From DASVBE01 sp963770375 (lineage in GTDB: Bacteria; Actinomycetota; Actinomycetes; Streptosporangiales; Streptosporangiaceae), in NCBI GenBank assembly GCA_963770375.1, contig CAVYPM010000028.1:558001-622000 (forward strand): a stretch of DNA of 64,000 nucleotides, given 5' to 3'. The position numbers were made by a program, and so were the translations under genes. This document shows positions 9,548 to 18,911 of the stretch, one piece after another; the first letter of the stretch is position 1; the number at the start of each line of letters is the position of its first letter. A model generated the notes under the pieces. It did not search any database, had not been told where the DNA came from, and saw nothing but the letters and a program-made list of their open reading frames with translations.

Positions 9548-10486
9548 GTGGTTCTTGCACCTGAGGGGCGCCGGATGCTCCGCCTGGAGGCCCGTAACAG
9601 CCAGACCCCGGTCGAGCGCAAGCCGGAGTGGATCAAGACCAGGCTGCGCACCGGGCCGCAGTACACCGAGCTGAAGCAGCTGGTCCGCCGCGAGGGCCTG
9701 CACACGGTGTGCGAGGAAGCGGGCTGCCCGAACATCTTCGAGTGCTGGGAAGACCGCGAGGCCACGTTCCTGATCGGCGGCGACCAGTGCACCCGGCGGT
9801 GCGACTTCTGCCAGATCGCCACCGGCAAGCCGCAGCCGCTGGACCGGGGCGAGCCCGCCCGGGTGGCCGCGTCGGTGGCCACCATGGGCCTGCGGTACGC
9901 CACCGTCACCGGCGTGGCCCGGGATGACCTGCCGGACGGCGGGGCCTGGCTGTACGCGCAGACCGCGGTGGAGATCCACCGGCAGGTGCCCGGCTGCGGG
10001 GTTGAGCTGCTGATCCCGGACTTCTCCGGGGACGAGGGCCAGCTCGGCGAGGTGTTCGCGGCGCGGCCCGAGGTGCTCGCGCACAACATCGAGACCGTGC
10101 CGCGGATCTTCCGCCGGATCCGGCCGGGGTTCCGCTACGAGCGGTCGCTGGACGTGCTGCGGGCCGCCAGGGCCGCGGGCCTGATCACCAAGTCCAACCT
10201 GATCCTGGGCCTGGGCGAGGAGCGCGCCGAGGTCAGCCAGGCGCTGGCCGACCTGCGCGAGGCGGGCTGCGACCTGGTCACGATCACCCAGTACCTGCGG
10301 CCCTCGGTGCGGCACCACCCGGTCGAGCGGTGGGTCCGGCCGGAGGAGTTCGACGAGCTCGGGGCGGAGGCCCGCGGGCTGGGTTTCGCCGGCGTGATGT
10401 CCGGGCCGCTGGTCCGCTCGTCGTACCGGGCGGGCCGCCTGTACCGCCAGGCCCAGGCTGCGCTGACCCAGACGCACGAAGGCTGA
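9548..10486 (+). CDS. lipA: lipoyl synthase
   Basis: LipA is a radical-SAM enzyme that inserts two sulfurs into protein-bound octanoyl groups to give lipoyl cofactor. This 312-aa protein has both Fe-S motifs: C55, C60 and C66 (HTVCEEAGCPNIFECW) for the auxiliary cluster and C81, C85 and C88 (CTRRCDFC) for the SAM cluster. It also has VTGVARDDLPDGGA, the HNIETVPRI segment and the C-terminal RSSY that supplies a cluster-ligating serine. The GTG start gives the family's usual N-terminus ending RRMLRLEARNSQTP. DUF4191 follows, as in other actinomycetes. lipB is not in the window. Confidence 0.97.
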   Translation: MVLAPEGRRMLRLEARNSQTPVERKPEWIKTRLRTGPQYTELKQLVRREGLHTVCEEAGCPNIFECWEDREATFLIGGDQCTRRCDFCQIATGKPQPLDRGEPARVAASVATMGLRYATVTGVARDDLPDGGAWLYAQTAVEIHRQVPGCGVELLIPDFSGDEGQLGEVFAARPEVLAHNIETVPRIFRRIRPGFRYERSLDVLRAARAAGLITKSNLILGLGEERAEVSQALADLREAGCDLVTITQYLRPSVRHHPVERWVRPEEFDELGAEARGLGFAGVMSGPLVRSSYRAGRLYRQAQAALTQTHEG

Positions 10487-10545
10487 CCCGCCCCCCCACA
10501 GCAGCCCGGGAGCGAGCGGGCCAGCACAGCCGATATTCTCACCGC

Positions 10546-11262
10546 ATGGCAAAGAAAACCGGGCCCGCTGCGTCCGGCAAGGGTGCCGCTGACCCGGCGT
10601 CGGTAGGGCGGCTCAAGCAGATCGGGATGGTTGCGGGGATCCTCCGCAAATCCAACCCCAAGGCGCTGCCGATCGTTTTCGGGATCGTCATCGGCGTCAT
10701 CGCCCTGTTCGTGGTGCTGGGGCTGGTCGTCGGCCTGGGGCCGCTGTTCATCCCGCTGGGCGTGCTGCTCGGCGTGACGGGCGGCATGATCGCGTTCGGC
10801 CGGTTCGCGCAGGGCGCGCAGTACGCCGCGATCGAGGGCCAGCCGGGTGCGGCCGCCGCGATCCTGCAGAGCATGCGCGGCAACTGGACCGTCACCCCGG
10901 CCATCGCCGCCAACCGGAACATGGACGTGGTGCACCGCACCGTCGGCAAGCCGGGCGTCGTCCTGGTCGGCGAGGGCTCGCCGACCCGGCTGCCGAGCCT
11001 GCTCGCGGCGGAGAAGAAGCGGGTCTCCCGGGTCGCCCTCGACGTGCCGATCTACGACATCCAGGTCGGCAACGAGGAAGGCCAGATCCCGATCCGCAAG
11101 GTCCAGAGGCACATCATGAAGCTGCCGCGGAACCTGAAGGGCCCGGCGATCGCGGACCTGAACTTCCGGCTCAAGGCGCTGCCGCAGTCGCTGCAGATGC
11201 CCAAGGGCCCGGTGCCGCGCAGCGCCCGGATGCCCAAGGCCCCGCGCCCCAAGTTCCGCTAA
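10546..11262 (+). CDS. DUF4191 membrane protein
   Basis: This 238-aa protein is of the DUF4191 family, found next to lipA and glnA throughout actinobacteria; its function is unknown. A basic N-terminus is followed by two close transmembrane helices at about residues 44-85 (LPIVFGIVIGVIALFVVLGL and the next segment), then a soluble domain with GNWTVTPAIAANRNMDVVHR, GVVLVGEGS and EKKRVSRVALDVPIYD. The tail is basic and proline-rich. Conserved placement (Rv2219 in M. tuberculosis) supports the call. It may be co-transcribed with lipA, 59 bp upstream. Confidence 0.9.
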   Translation: MAKKTGPAASGKGAADPASVGRLKQIGMVAGILRKSNPKALPIVFGIVIGVIALFVVLGLVVGLGPLFIPLGVLLGVTGGMIAFGRFAQGAQYAAIEGQPGAAAAILQSMRGNWTVTPAIAANRNMDVVHRTVGKPGVVLVGEGSPTRLPSLLAAEKKRVSRVALDVPIYDIQVGNEEGQIPIRKVQRHIMKLPRNLKGPAIADLNFRLKALPQSLQMPKGPVPRSARMPKAPRPKFR

Positions 11263-11280
11263 CTGACTGGCTGGGCTGGC

Positions 11281-12231
11281 TCAGCCCGCCTCTTCGAGCC
11301 AGCCTTCCAGCAGGTACAGGCCGATCGAGTCGCGGTAGCGGCGCGGCCGCTCGCCCAGGTAGGCGGCCAGTTCCGGCCGGGTGACCCAGCGGGCCTCGGC
11401 CACCTCGGCCTGGTCCACGGTGATGGCCTCGCCGGTGGCCACGGCACGGAAGCCGATCATCAGCCCGGCCGGGTACGGCCAGGCCTGTGACCCCAGGTAG
11501 CGGACCTCGCCCACGCTGACGCCGGTCTCCTCGGCGACCTCGCGGCGGACCGCGTCCTCCAGGCCCTCGCCCACGTCGACGAACCCGGCGATCAGCGACC
11601 ACACGCCGTCCGGCGCGGTGGCCGGGCGGGCGAGCAGGCAGCGCGGCGGCCCGGCGGGCGCCTCGACCAGGGTGATCACCGCGGGCTCGATCCGCGGGAA
11701 GAGCAGCTTGCCGCAGCCGGCACCGGTGCAGGTGCGCTGGTGGCCGGCCTGTTCGGGCCGGGCCTGCGCCCCGCAGCGGCCGCAGAACTGCTGGTCCCGG
11801 TGCCAGCGCAGCAGCCCGCGGGCGTAGGCCAGGGCGGTGGCCTGGTCCGCGTCCAGGACCGCGAACAGGCTGCGGGTGTCCGCGGTGGCGGCCGCCCCGG
11901 CCAGCGCGGCCGCGGCGGCCTCGTCCAGCGCGGACAGGTCGGCCGCGAAGACCCCGGCACCGGAATCGTCCAGGCCGAGGAACACCGGCGGGTCCGCGGC
12001 GGCGAGCAGGTCCGCGGCGCCGGCCAGCGGCAGCGTGACCGGCCCGGTGCCGGCCGCGGTGACCAGGCAGCGGTCCCGCCACAGCGGGACCAGCCGGGTC
12101 CCGGGGCGGGTGCGGACCCCGTCCAGCCAGGCGCCGTCGCCGCGCTGCCCGGCGGCGCGGTCCAGGGCCCGCCCGGTGTAGGGCAGCCGCGGGAACGCGG
12201 GCGGCGTCGCCCGGGCCGGGGCCTGGGTCAC
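11281..12231 (-). CDS. nudC: NAD+ diphosphatase (NudC-type Nudix hydrolase)
   Basis: NudC hydrolyses NAD(H) to NMN(H) and AMP and can remove NAD caps from RNA 5' ends. The 316-aa protein has the NudC architecture: an N-terminal domain, a four-cysteine zinc ribbon (FCGRCG and TCTGAGCG), and a Nudix box (GFVDVGEGLEDAVRREVAEE, then TG) with the metal-binding glutamates. The NudC-specific SQPWPFP motif follows, here SQAWPYP. It starts 4 bp after the RDD gene and is probably co-transcribed with it. It interrupts the order DUF4191-RDD-glnA seen in mycobacteria. Confidence 0.93.
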   Translation of the reverse strand: MTQAPARATPPAFPRLPYTGRALDRAAGQRGDGAWLDGVRTRPGTRLVPLWRDRCLVTAAGTGPVTLPLAGAADLLAAADPPVFLGLDDSGAGVFAADLSALDEAAAAALAGAAATADTRSLFAVLDADQATALAYARGLLRWHRDQQFCGRCGAQARPEQAGHQRTCTGAGCGKLLFPRIEPAVITLVEAPAGPPRCLLARPATAPDGVWSLIAGFVDVGEGLEDAVRREVAEETGVSVGEVRYLGSQAWPYPAGLMIGFRAVATGEAITVDQAEVAEARWVTRPELAAYLGERPRRYRDSIGLYLLEGWLEEAG

Positions 12232-12235
12232 CGGC

Positions 12236-12652
12236 TCAGGCCCGGACGACGGCCGTGTTGGCCGCCTTGTCGTGCAGGCCGCGCTGGTCGCGGTCGTACA
12301 CCAGCGGCGGGATCACGGCCAGCAGCAGCACGGTGCGCACCAGCGACCACCACAGGCCGACCGGCCTGCCGTCCAGCCGGATCACGCGGATGCCGGTCAG
12401 GCGCTTGCCGACGGTGAACCCGGTCAGGGCGGTCAGCAGGTAGACCTCCACCCCGAACACGGCGATCGTCCAGTACTGGTTGTGCAGCAGTGCGATCGCG
12501 ATGAGCTCGCACAGCAGCCAGTCGATGAAGATGGCGCCGAGCCGGCGGCCGACTCCGGCCACCGCGCCTGGCCCGGTCTCCGGGAACCCCAGCCTCTGCC
12601 CGGGGTACGCGCTGGCCGTTTCTCGCCACTGCCGCTGGCCGACGCCAGCCAT
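12236..12652 (-). CDS. RDD family membrane protein
   Basis: This small RDD-family protein is named for its conserved Arg-Asp-Asp; here RRLGAIFIDW carries Arg and Asp in the first helix. Two or three transmembrane helices follow (AIFIDWLLCELIAIALL, WTIAVFGVEVYLLTALTGF, WWSLVRTVLLLAVIPPLVY), with FTVGKRLTGIRVIRLDG between them. Starting at the ATG at 12652 gives 138 aa; an in-frame codon at 12685 is possible. The gene stands back-to-back with glnA, as its relative Rv2219A is next to glnA1 in M. tuberculosis. Its function is unknown. Confidence 0.85.
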   Translation of the reverse strand: MAGVGQRQWRETASAYPGQRLGFPETGPGAVAGVGRRLGAIFIDWLLCELIAIALLHNQYWTIAVFGVEVYLLTALTGFTVGKRLTGIRVIRLDGRPVGLWWSLVRTVLLLAVIPPLVYDRDQRGLHDKAANTAVVRA

Positions 12653-12772
12653 GATCCAGCCCGCCGCCGTTCGCTCACAGTACAAAGGTATGCCCAGCGC
12701 CCCCGCGGCCGGCGCGCAGCCCGCCGCCGCGGCCAGTCTCTGCTACGGCCTGGCTGGCCTACGGACCGTGGC

Positions 12773-12810
12773 GTAACACGGGTGAAACATCAGGGACACG
12801 GACAGGAAAC
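12773..12810 (+). promoter_or_regulatory. double GlnR box upstream of glnA
   Basis: Site one at 12773-12788 is GTAAC-ACGGGT-GAAAC, an exact fit to the GlnR half-site pair gTnAc-n6-GaAAc. Site two at 12795-12810 is GACAC-GGACAG-GAAAC, one mismatch in the first half. Their starts are 22 bp apart, about two helix turns, as at Streptomyces glnA promoters. They lie about 90-125 bp upstream of glnA. They predict GlnR control of glnA by nitrogen supply. The glnR gene itself is not in the window. Confidence 0.8.
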
Positions 12811-12897
12811 CGCTGGGTGGCAGCCTCACAAGCGCGCCCGGGGCACCGGGCGGCAGACGATCCTGGCCAGGGACGCTGAGGCAGCGAGGGAGAGTTG

Positions 12898-14322
<1,425 letters not shown>

Positions 14323-14359
14323 CCGCTTCTCCCGGGGCTTCCCTGGCCCCCGACAGGCA

Positions 14360-14396
14360 GCCTGGCCGGAGCCAACCCTGGCGGTTCCGGCCAGGC
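14360..14396. terminator. strong GC hairpin between convergent genes
   Basis: An 11-bp perfect stem is formed by GCCTGGCCGGA at 14360-14370 and TCCGGCCAGGC at 14386-14396. The 15-nt loop can form a nested GCCA/TGGC pairing. There is no T run, as is common in high-GC actinomycetes. It sits 38 bp after the glnA stop and just beyond the end of the opposing small gene, so it could terminate both. Confidence 0.65.
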
Positions 14397-14415
14397 GCCT
14401 GCCTGCTCTAACACC

Positions 14416-14601
14416 TCAGTCGCGGTTGAACATCGGGTTCGGATCAAGGTCCCAGGCGGAGACTGTCTCGCCGCGATGTGCGTCCCGCTGGTGCGCCTGC
14501 GCCCAGGCATCGATCGAAAGCCGCTGGGTTTTCTCCCAGTCGCCGTCCGGGAAGGTGCTGGAAGCTCCGCAATCACCGCATGTGGCTGTTCTTACTGGCA
14601 T
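14416..14601 (-). CDS. small CxxC protein of unknown function
   Basis: This 61-aa reading frame starts MPVRTATCGDCGASSTFPDG and continues DWEKTQRLSIDAWAQAHQRD. The CGDC pair followed by a Trp- and His-containing helix resembles a one-ended zinc ribbon; no family is recognised. A GGGGGA ribosome-site-like stretch lies upstream of the ATG at 14601. Its start overlaps the last codons of the preceding HxlR gene on the same strand, suggesting coupling. It could be spurious, but its composition looks protein-like. Confidence 0.5.
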   Translation of the reverse strand: MPVRTATCGDCGASSTFPDGDWEKTQRLSIDAWAQAHQRDAHRGETVSAWDLDPNPMFNRD

Positions 14602-15172
14602 AGGGCGCAGTATCCCCCGTATTTGAGCCAAACGGCGCATTCTCCGGGCTACGCGCGGCTAGGGGCCTGCGGCTGATGGAGCTGTTGCCGCGCGTGGCCA
14701 GGGCTGCGGGGCCGACGGGTGCGGCCGCGGGGATCATGCGGACGTCGGTCAGGGTGACCTCGCGGCCGTCCTCGTCCACAAAGCCGATGTGCAGCGGGGA
14801 GCCCGTGCCTTTGCGGCGGCGGAGCGTGCTGGGGCCTTCGGGGTGGGGCAGGTGCTCGTCGCCCCATTGCTGCAGGGCGCCGAGGATGACCTGGAGCTCC
14901 TGGCCGGCCTCGGTGAGCCGGTAGGCGAACCGGGACCGCTCCCCCGGTTCCTGGTAGGGCTCCCGCCGCAGGACCCCGTATTCCGTCAGTGTGCCGAGGC
15001 GGTCGGACAGCACGTCCGGGGCGATGCCGAGCCGGTCCCTGAACTCGGCGAACCTTGTCGCGCCGAGGAAGGCCTCGCGCAGGATCAGGAACGTCCACCG
15101 CTCGCCGAGGACGCCCAGCGTGCGGGCGATCGAGCAGCGCGAGTCCGGGACCTTGGCCATGCCTCCCAGCAT
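14573..15172 (-). CDS. HxlR-family transcriptional regulator
   Basis: This is a winged-helix regulator of the HxlR type. CSIARTLGVLGERWTFLILR and then FAEFRDRLGIAPDVLSDRL and YGVLRREPYQEPGERSRFAY are the family hallmarks, including the single Cys near the N-terminus that can sense oxidants or electrophiles. At 199 aa it is longer than most relatives; the last 60 residues after VTLTDVRMIPAAAP are unusual and might result from a late frame break. The start could be 15172 or 15160. It is divergent from a short-chain dehydrogenase, the classic HxlR arrangement, with operator-like repeats between them. Confidence 0.87.
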   Translation of the reverse strand: MLGGMAKVPDSRCSIARTLGVLGERWTFLILREAFLGATRFAEFRDRLGIAPDVLSDRLGTLTEYGVLRREPYQEPGERSRFAYRLTEAGQELQVILGALQQWGDEHLPHPEGPSTLRRRKGTGSPLHIGFVDEDGREVTLTDVRMIPAAAPVGPAALATRGNSSISRRPLAARSPENAPFGSNTGDTAPYASKNSHMR

Positions 15173-15179
15173 ACCCCTG

Positions 15180-15225
15180 GGTTGGCTTTACCTATTCAGA
15201 ATGCTAGGTTGGAAAAACCAACTTA
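15180..15225. promoter_or_regulatory. HxlR operator-like repeats with embedded promoter
   Basis: A 13-bp element occurs twice: GGTTGGCTTTACC at 15180-15192 and GGTTGGAAAAACC at 15207-15219. The second lies in a longer dyad at 15205-15225 (TAGGTTGG-AAAAA-CCAACTTA, one mismatched pair). A plausible promoter for the dehydrogenase is TTGGCT at 15182-15187 and TAGGTT at 15205-15210 with 17-bp spacing, so the repeats cover both promoter boxes. The position between hxlR and its divergent neighbour suggests repression by HxlR. Confidence 0.55.
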
Positions 15226-15250
15226 GGAGCCAGTGCTGAGGAGACAGTGC

Positions 15251-15949
15251 ATGCAGATCAGCGGATCGACCGCGCTCGTGACCGGGGCCAACCGCGGACT
15301 TGGCCGCCATCTGGCCGCTCAGCTGCGGGACCGCGGCGCTACCGTCTACGCCGCCGCGCGCAACCCGGCGGCGGTGGACCTGCCGGGCGTCACCCCTGTC
15401 GCGCTGGACCTGACCGACCCCGCGTCGGTGGCCGCCGCGGCGGACGCGGTCCGCGGCGTGTCCATCCTGATCAACAACGCGGGCTCGTCGACCGGGTCCT
15501 CGCTGCTGACCGGGGACCTGGACCGGATCCGGCTGGAGATGGACACCCACTTCTTCGGCACGCTGGCGGTGACCCGCGCCTTCGCGCCGCAGCTGGCCCG
15601 GCACGAGCAAAGCGCGGTGCTGAACATCCTGTCCGTGCTGGCCTGGGTCAGCTTCCCCACCACCGGCGCGTACTGCGCGGCCAAGTCCGCGCAATGGTCG
15701 CTGACCAACGCGCTGCGCCAGGAGCTGGCCGGGCAGGGCACCCGGGTCAGCGCCCTGCACGTCGGCTACATGGACACCGACATGGCCCGGGCTATCACCG
15801 CGGCCAAGTCCGACCCGGCCGAGATCGCGCGGCTGGCGCTGGACGGCATCGAGGCGGGCGACACCGAGATCATCGCCGACGAGATCAGCAAGCTCGCGCT
15901 GGCCGGCCTGTCCGGCGGCGTCGCCGCGCTGTACCCCCAGGTCGCCTGA
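15251..15949 (+). CDS. short-chain dehydrogenase/reductase
   Basis: This is a classical SDR of 232 aa. TGANRGLGRHLA is the NAD(P)-binding glycine motif, NNAG follows the fourth strand, VLNILSVLAW carries the catalytic Ser, and YCAAKSAQWSLTNALRQEL carries the Tyr and Lys. AARN after the second strand favours NADP(H). The ATG at 15251 follows a GAGGAGA ribosome site. It is divergent from HxlR and probably its target, consistent with detoxification of a reactive aldehyde, ketone or quinone. The substrate is unknown. Confidence 0.9.
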   Translation: MQISGSTALVTGANRGLGRHLAAQLRDRGATVYAAARNPAAVDLPGVTPVALDLTDPASVAAAADAVRGVSILINNAGSSTGSSLLTGDLDRIRLEMDTHFFGTLAVTRAFAPQLARHEQSAVLNILSVLAWVSFPTTGAYCAAKSAQWSLTNALRQELAGQGTRVSALHVGYMDTDMARAITAAKSDPAEIARLALDGIEAGDTEIIADEISKLALAGLSGGVAALYPQVA

Positions 15950-15976
15950 CCGGCCGGCCACCGGGCGCGGCCCGGA

Positions 15977-17506
15977 TCAGCGCTCGCCGGGCGTCACCGG
16001 CTCGAGAAGGGCGATCATCTCCGGCCGGCCGAAGTGGTGCGCCCACCCCAGCGGCGTCGCGCCGAACCGGGTGTCCGTGATTCCCGGATCTGCGCCGAGC
16101 CGCAGCAGCAGCCGGGCCAGCGCCAGGTCACCCTCGCCCGCGGCGTGGTGCAGCGCGGTCTCCCACTGCTGCTCCGCCGGGGTGTCGGTGCGGGCCCTGG
16201 CGTTCACGTCGAAGCCGAGCCCGGCCAGCATCTCGACCGCGCCGGCCCGCCCGCGCGCCGCGGCCCAGACGATCAGCCCGGGCCGCTGCTCACGGGCGGC
16301 CGCCGCGTGCTCGCGCAAGCTTTCTGCCGCCTCCCTGTCCCCCGCCAGCACCGCGGCGATCAGCGCGTCCGGCCCGGTCAGCGCCGGCTCGGCCGCGCCC
16401 TGCGCGACCAGCCAGCGGGCCAGCGCGGGGCTGCCGTTCAGCGCCGCGACCTCGGCGGGCGTCCGGCCGTGCGAGGTCCGCAGGGTCACCGGCCGCCCGC
16501 CGGGCGCCGCGTACGGGGTCAGGAAATCGGCGCCGTGCCCGACCAGCAGCCGGACCCGGTCGCGCATGTCGTGCACGATCGCCCACCACAGCTGGCCGCG
16601 CAGCAGCTCCGCCGGCGAGTCCGCGGTATGCCCGAACCGGGCCGCCCACGGCCCGCCGTCGCCACGGCCGAGACCATGCTCGAACAGCAGCACGAGATGC
16701 CGGTCGTCGTCGCCGAACTGGAGGTTGTACAGCGCCTGGCCGTCGTTGGCGTCCGCGCCGGCCGCCAGCAGCAGCGCGGCCAGCGCGAACCCGTGCCGGT
16801 GCTGCGGCTGGCCGGTCTCGCCGCCGCCCAGCGCCCCGGTCACCGCGGTGAACGGCGGGTACAGGCCATGCCACAGGTAGCCAGCGTTCGGGTCGGCGCC
16901 GTGGCCGAGCAGCACCCGCGCGGTGCCGAGCAGGGCCGCCTCGCTGACGTGGCGGTCATGCCGGGCGAAGACCAGGTACAGAAGCGGCGGCCAGCCGTAG
17001 GGCCCGCCGTCCCGCGAGACCAGCGCCGGGTCCGCGGCCAGGTGGGTGCGCACCGCCTGCTCATCCGCCGCGGCCGCCGCGACGTGAATACTGTCCCGGG
17101 CCAGCTCCGGGTGGCCGGCCAGCAGCCGGGCGGCCCGCTCCCACCGGTCCGGCCCGTCGTCCCCGCCGAACCGCAGGCACGCCAGGGCCAGGAACTCACC
17201 GGCCAGCGCGCCCGGCCCGGCCAGCCCATCAGGCCCGGCCGCGCCCGCCACCTCGTCGGGCGCCCGCCGGTAGCGCTCGATCATCTCGAGGTGCCTTTTC
17301 AGCCGGGCCCAGGAAGAAAACCCGTAGTGCCGGGCGACCACCAGCTGCGCGCCGGTCAGCGTGACCGCGTGCGCGCCCTGCGGATGATTCGCGGCGACCA
17401 GCTCGAGAGCCCCGGGCACCCCGGCCCCGGCCAGGTCACGCAGGTCTTTTGCCTGCTTGCGGAGCTGCTCAAAGCTCGCGTCATCGGGAAGGGAAAAGGA
17501 CGGCAC
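15977..17506 (-). CDS. ankyrin-repeat protein
   Basis: This roughly 509-aa protein has ankyrin-type repeats. Clear repeat cores are ARVLLGHGADPNAGY, AALLLAAGADANDGQALYNL, VRLLVGHGADFLTPYA, SHGRTPAEVAALNGSPALA, AVEMLAGLGFDVNARA and ALHHAAGEGDLALARLLLRL followed by GADPG. The N-terminal 100 residues (FEQLRKQAKDLRDLAGAG and YGFSSWARLKRHLEMIER) form a helical cap. The GTG at 17506, preceded by AAAGGGG, is the best start. No signal peptide or membrane helix is seen, so it is probably a cytoplasmic protein-binding scaffold. Its partner is unknown. Confidence 0.85.
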   Translation of the reverse strand: MPSFSLPDDASFEQLRKQAKDLRDLAGAGVPGALELVAANHPQGAHAVTLTGAQLVVARHYGFSSWARLKRHLEMIERYRRAPDEVAGAAGPDGLAGPGALAGEFLALACLRFGGDDGPDRWERAARLLAGHPELARDSIHVAAAAADEQAVRTHLAADPALVSRDGGPYGWPPLLYLVFARHDRHVSEAALLGTARVLLGHGADPNAGYLWHGLYPPFTAVTGALGGGETGQPQHRHGFALAALLLAAGADANDGQALYNLQFGDDDRHLVLLFEHGLGRGDGGPWAARFGHTADSPAELLRGQLWWAIVHDMRDRVRLLVGHGADFLTPYAAPGGRPVTLRTSHGRTPAEVAALNGSPALARWLVAQGAAEPALTGPDALIAAVLAGDREAAESLREHAAAAREQRPGLIVWAAARGRAGAVEMLAGLGFDVNARARTDTPAEQQWETALHHAAGEGDLALARLLLRLGADPGITDTRFGATPLGWAHHFGRPEMIALLEPVTPGER

Positions 17507-17708
17507 TTCGACCCCTTTCGCCGCCTGCGGTCCGCTTCGCAAGCCGAAAGGAGATCCTCAGCCATCCATGCAGTGACAATCCCGCTCGGGTGGGCTCAGC
17601 CCTGTCCGCGGACCGGAGGCGCCCCGCGCGCCTGCGGCCACATTACCGCCGCCCGCTGACAAAGCCAGGACCGCCCGCGCAGGCCGCGCGCCACCCGCTG
17701 GCCGGCCG

Positions 17709-18429
17709 TCACCCGCCGGTCAGGTGGGCCGCCAGCGCGGCCAGGTCCGGGCACGACAGATCGAACGAGTCCGACGGCTCCGGCTCGCCCTCGCCCGCCC
17801 GCTCGATGTACGCGGTCCGCAGCCCGCACGCGGCGGCGGCCCGCAGGTCCCACGGGTGCGCCGCGACCATCAGCGTCCGGGCCGGGTCCAGGGCCAGCCG
17901 GTCCAGCGCGAACCGGTACACGGCCGGATCGGGCTTGCGGGCCCCCACCAGCTCCGCGGACAGGACGGCGTGCCAGGTGAGCCCGCCCCGGGCGCTCACC
18001 GAAGCCAGCATCGACAGGTTCCCGTTGGACAGCGCCACCACCGTGAACCGCCGGGCCAGCGCGGCCAGCGCCGCCGCCGCATCCGGCCACGGCCGGAGCC
18101 GGTGCCCCACCAGGCCCAGCCGCCGCACGGCCTCCGCAGGCAGGGCGGCAGCCGGCCCACCGCGCGCCGCCCCCGCTAGCCAGCACATCCGCCAGCGCCC
18201 GCGCGTTCACCTCGTCGGTGGACACCCAGGAGCCCCCGCGATCCAGCTCAGCCGTCAGCGACCACGACCGCTCCTCCCACGCGGCCGCCAGCTCCCCGGC
18301 CCGCCCCGGCCCGGCCAGGCCGGCCGCCTCCAGCTCGGCGGCCACCTCGGCCCGCATCGTCCCGCCCTCGTCCACCACGGTCCCGATCACGTCGAAGAGC
18401 AGGGTGTCCACGTCCGCCGCAGTGATCAT
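17709..18429 (-). CDS. HAD-superfamily hydrolase (haloacid dehalogenase type II-like), frame break
   Basis: This is a HAD-type hydrolase of about 240 aa. The N-terminus ADVDTLLFDVIGTVVDEGG supplies motif I, although the second Asp of the usual DxD is replaced (FDVIGTV), as in haloacid dehalogenases. The middle has VALSNGNLSMLASVSA (motif II), then GARKPDPAVYRFAL (motif III Lys) and LMVAAHPWDLRAAAACGLRT (motif IV). The first and second halves lie in different frames, joined near 18170-18190, as expected from one extra base. The dehalogenase-like motifs suggest 2-haloacid hydrolysis, but substrates in this family are hard to predict. Confidence 0.75.
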
Positions 18430-18546
18430 GAACCCATCGTCGCACCGGCCGGCCCAGCTGCGGCCGCCGGCGGAGCTCAGCCGCCCCGCGGCAGCAGCAT
18501 GATCTTTTAGGATTACGGTGAGACCGGCGCGGGGCGAGGAGCACCA

Positions 18547-18877
18547 ATGCAGATCATTGACGGGGCGGGCGTCTACGGCGCGGCCAGCGGCGGGCCGGTG
18601 CACTGGGTCGAGCAGCTCCGGGTGCCGGACCTGAGCGTGGGCACCTACAGCATCCCGGCGGGCGGCACCGACACCCAGACACCGCACACCGAGGACGAGA
18701 TCTACGTCGTGACCAGCGGCCGCGCGGTAATCGAGACCCCGGGCGGCCACCGCGCCGGTCTCCCCCGGCTCAGTGATCTTCGTCCCGGCCCGCGAGGAGC
18801 ACCGCTTCACGAACGTCACCGAGGACCTGGCGCTGCTGGTGATCTTCGGCCCGGCCGAGGAGTCCCGGGCCACCTGA
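18547..18877 (+). CDS. small cupin protein, frame break
   Basis: This is a single-domain cupin of about 110 aa. MQIIDGAGVYGAASGGPVHW is followed by PAGGTDTQTPHTEDEIYVV, whose His and Glu residues match cupin motif 1. Motif 2 (SVIFVPAREEHRFTNVTEDL) and the end EESRAT are one frame later. The break falls at a CCCCC run near 18765; total length fits one extra base. Cupins bind a metal or small ligand; no specific activity can be assigned. The start lies about 10 bp after a GGGGCGAGGAG ribosome site. Confidence 0.75.
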
Positions 18878-18911
18878 GCGGTGCCGGGCGCATCCCGCCG
18901 GGCGGGCGGGC

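Noticed and set aside
14426..14440. GAAC-N5-GTTC as a LexA box
   Set aside because: The actinobacterial SOS box has a 4-bp centre. This one has 5 and lies in coding sequence.
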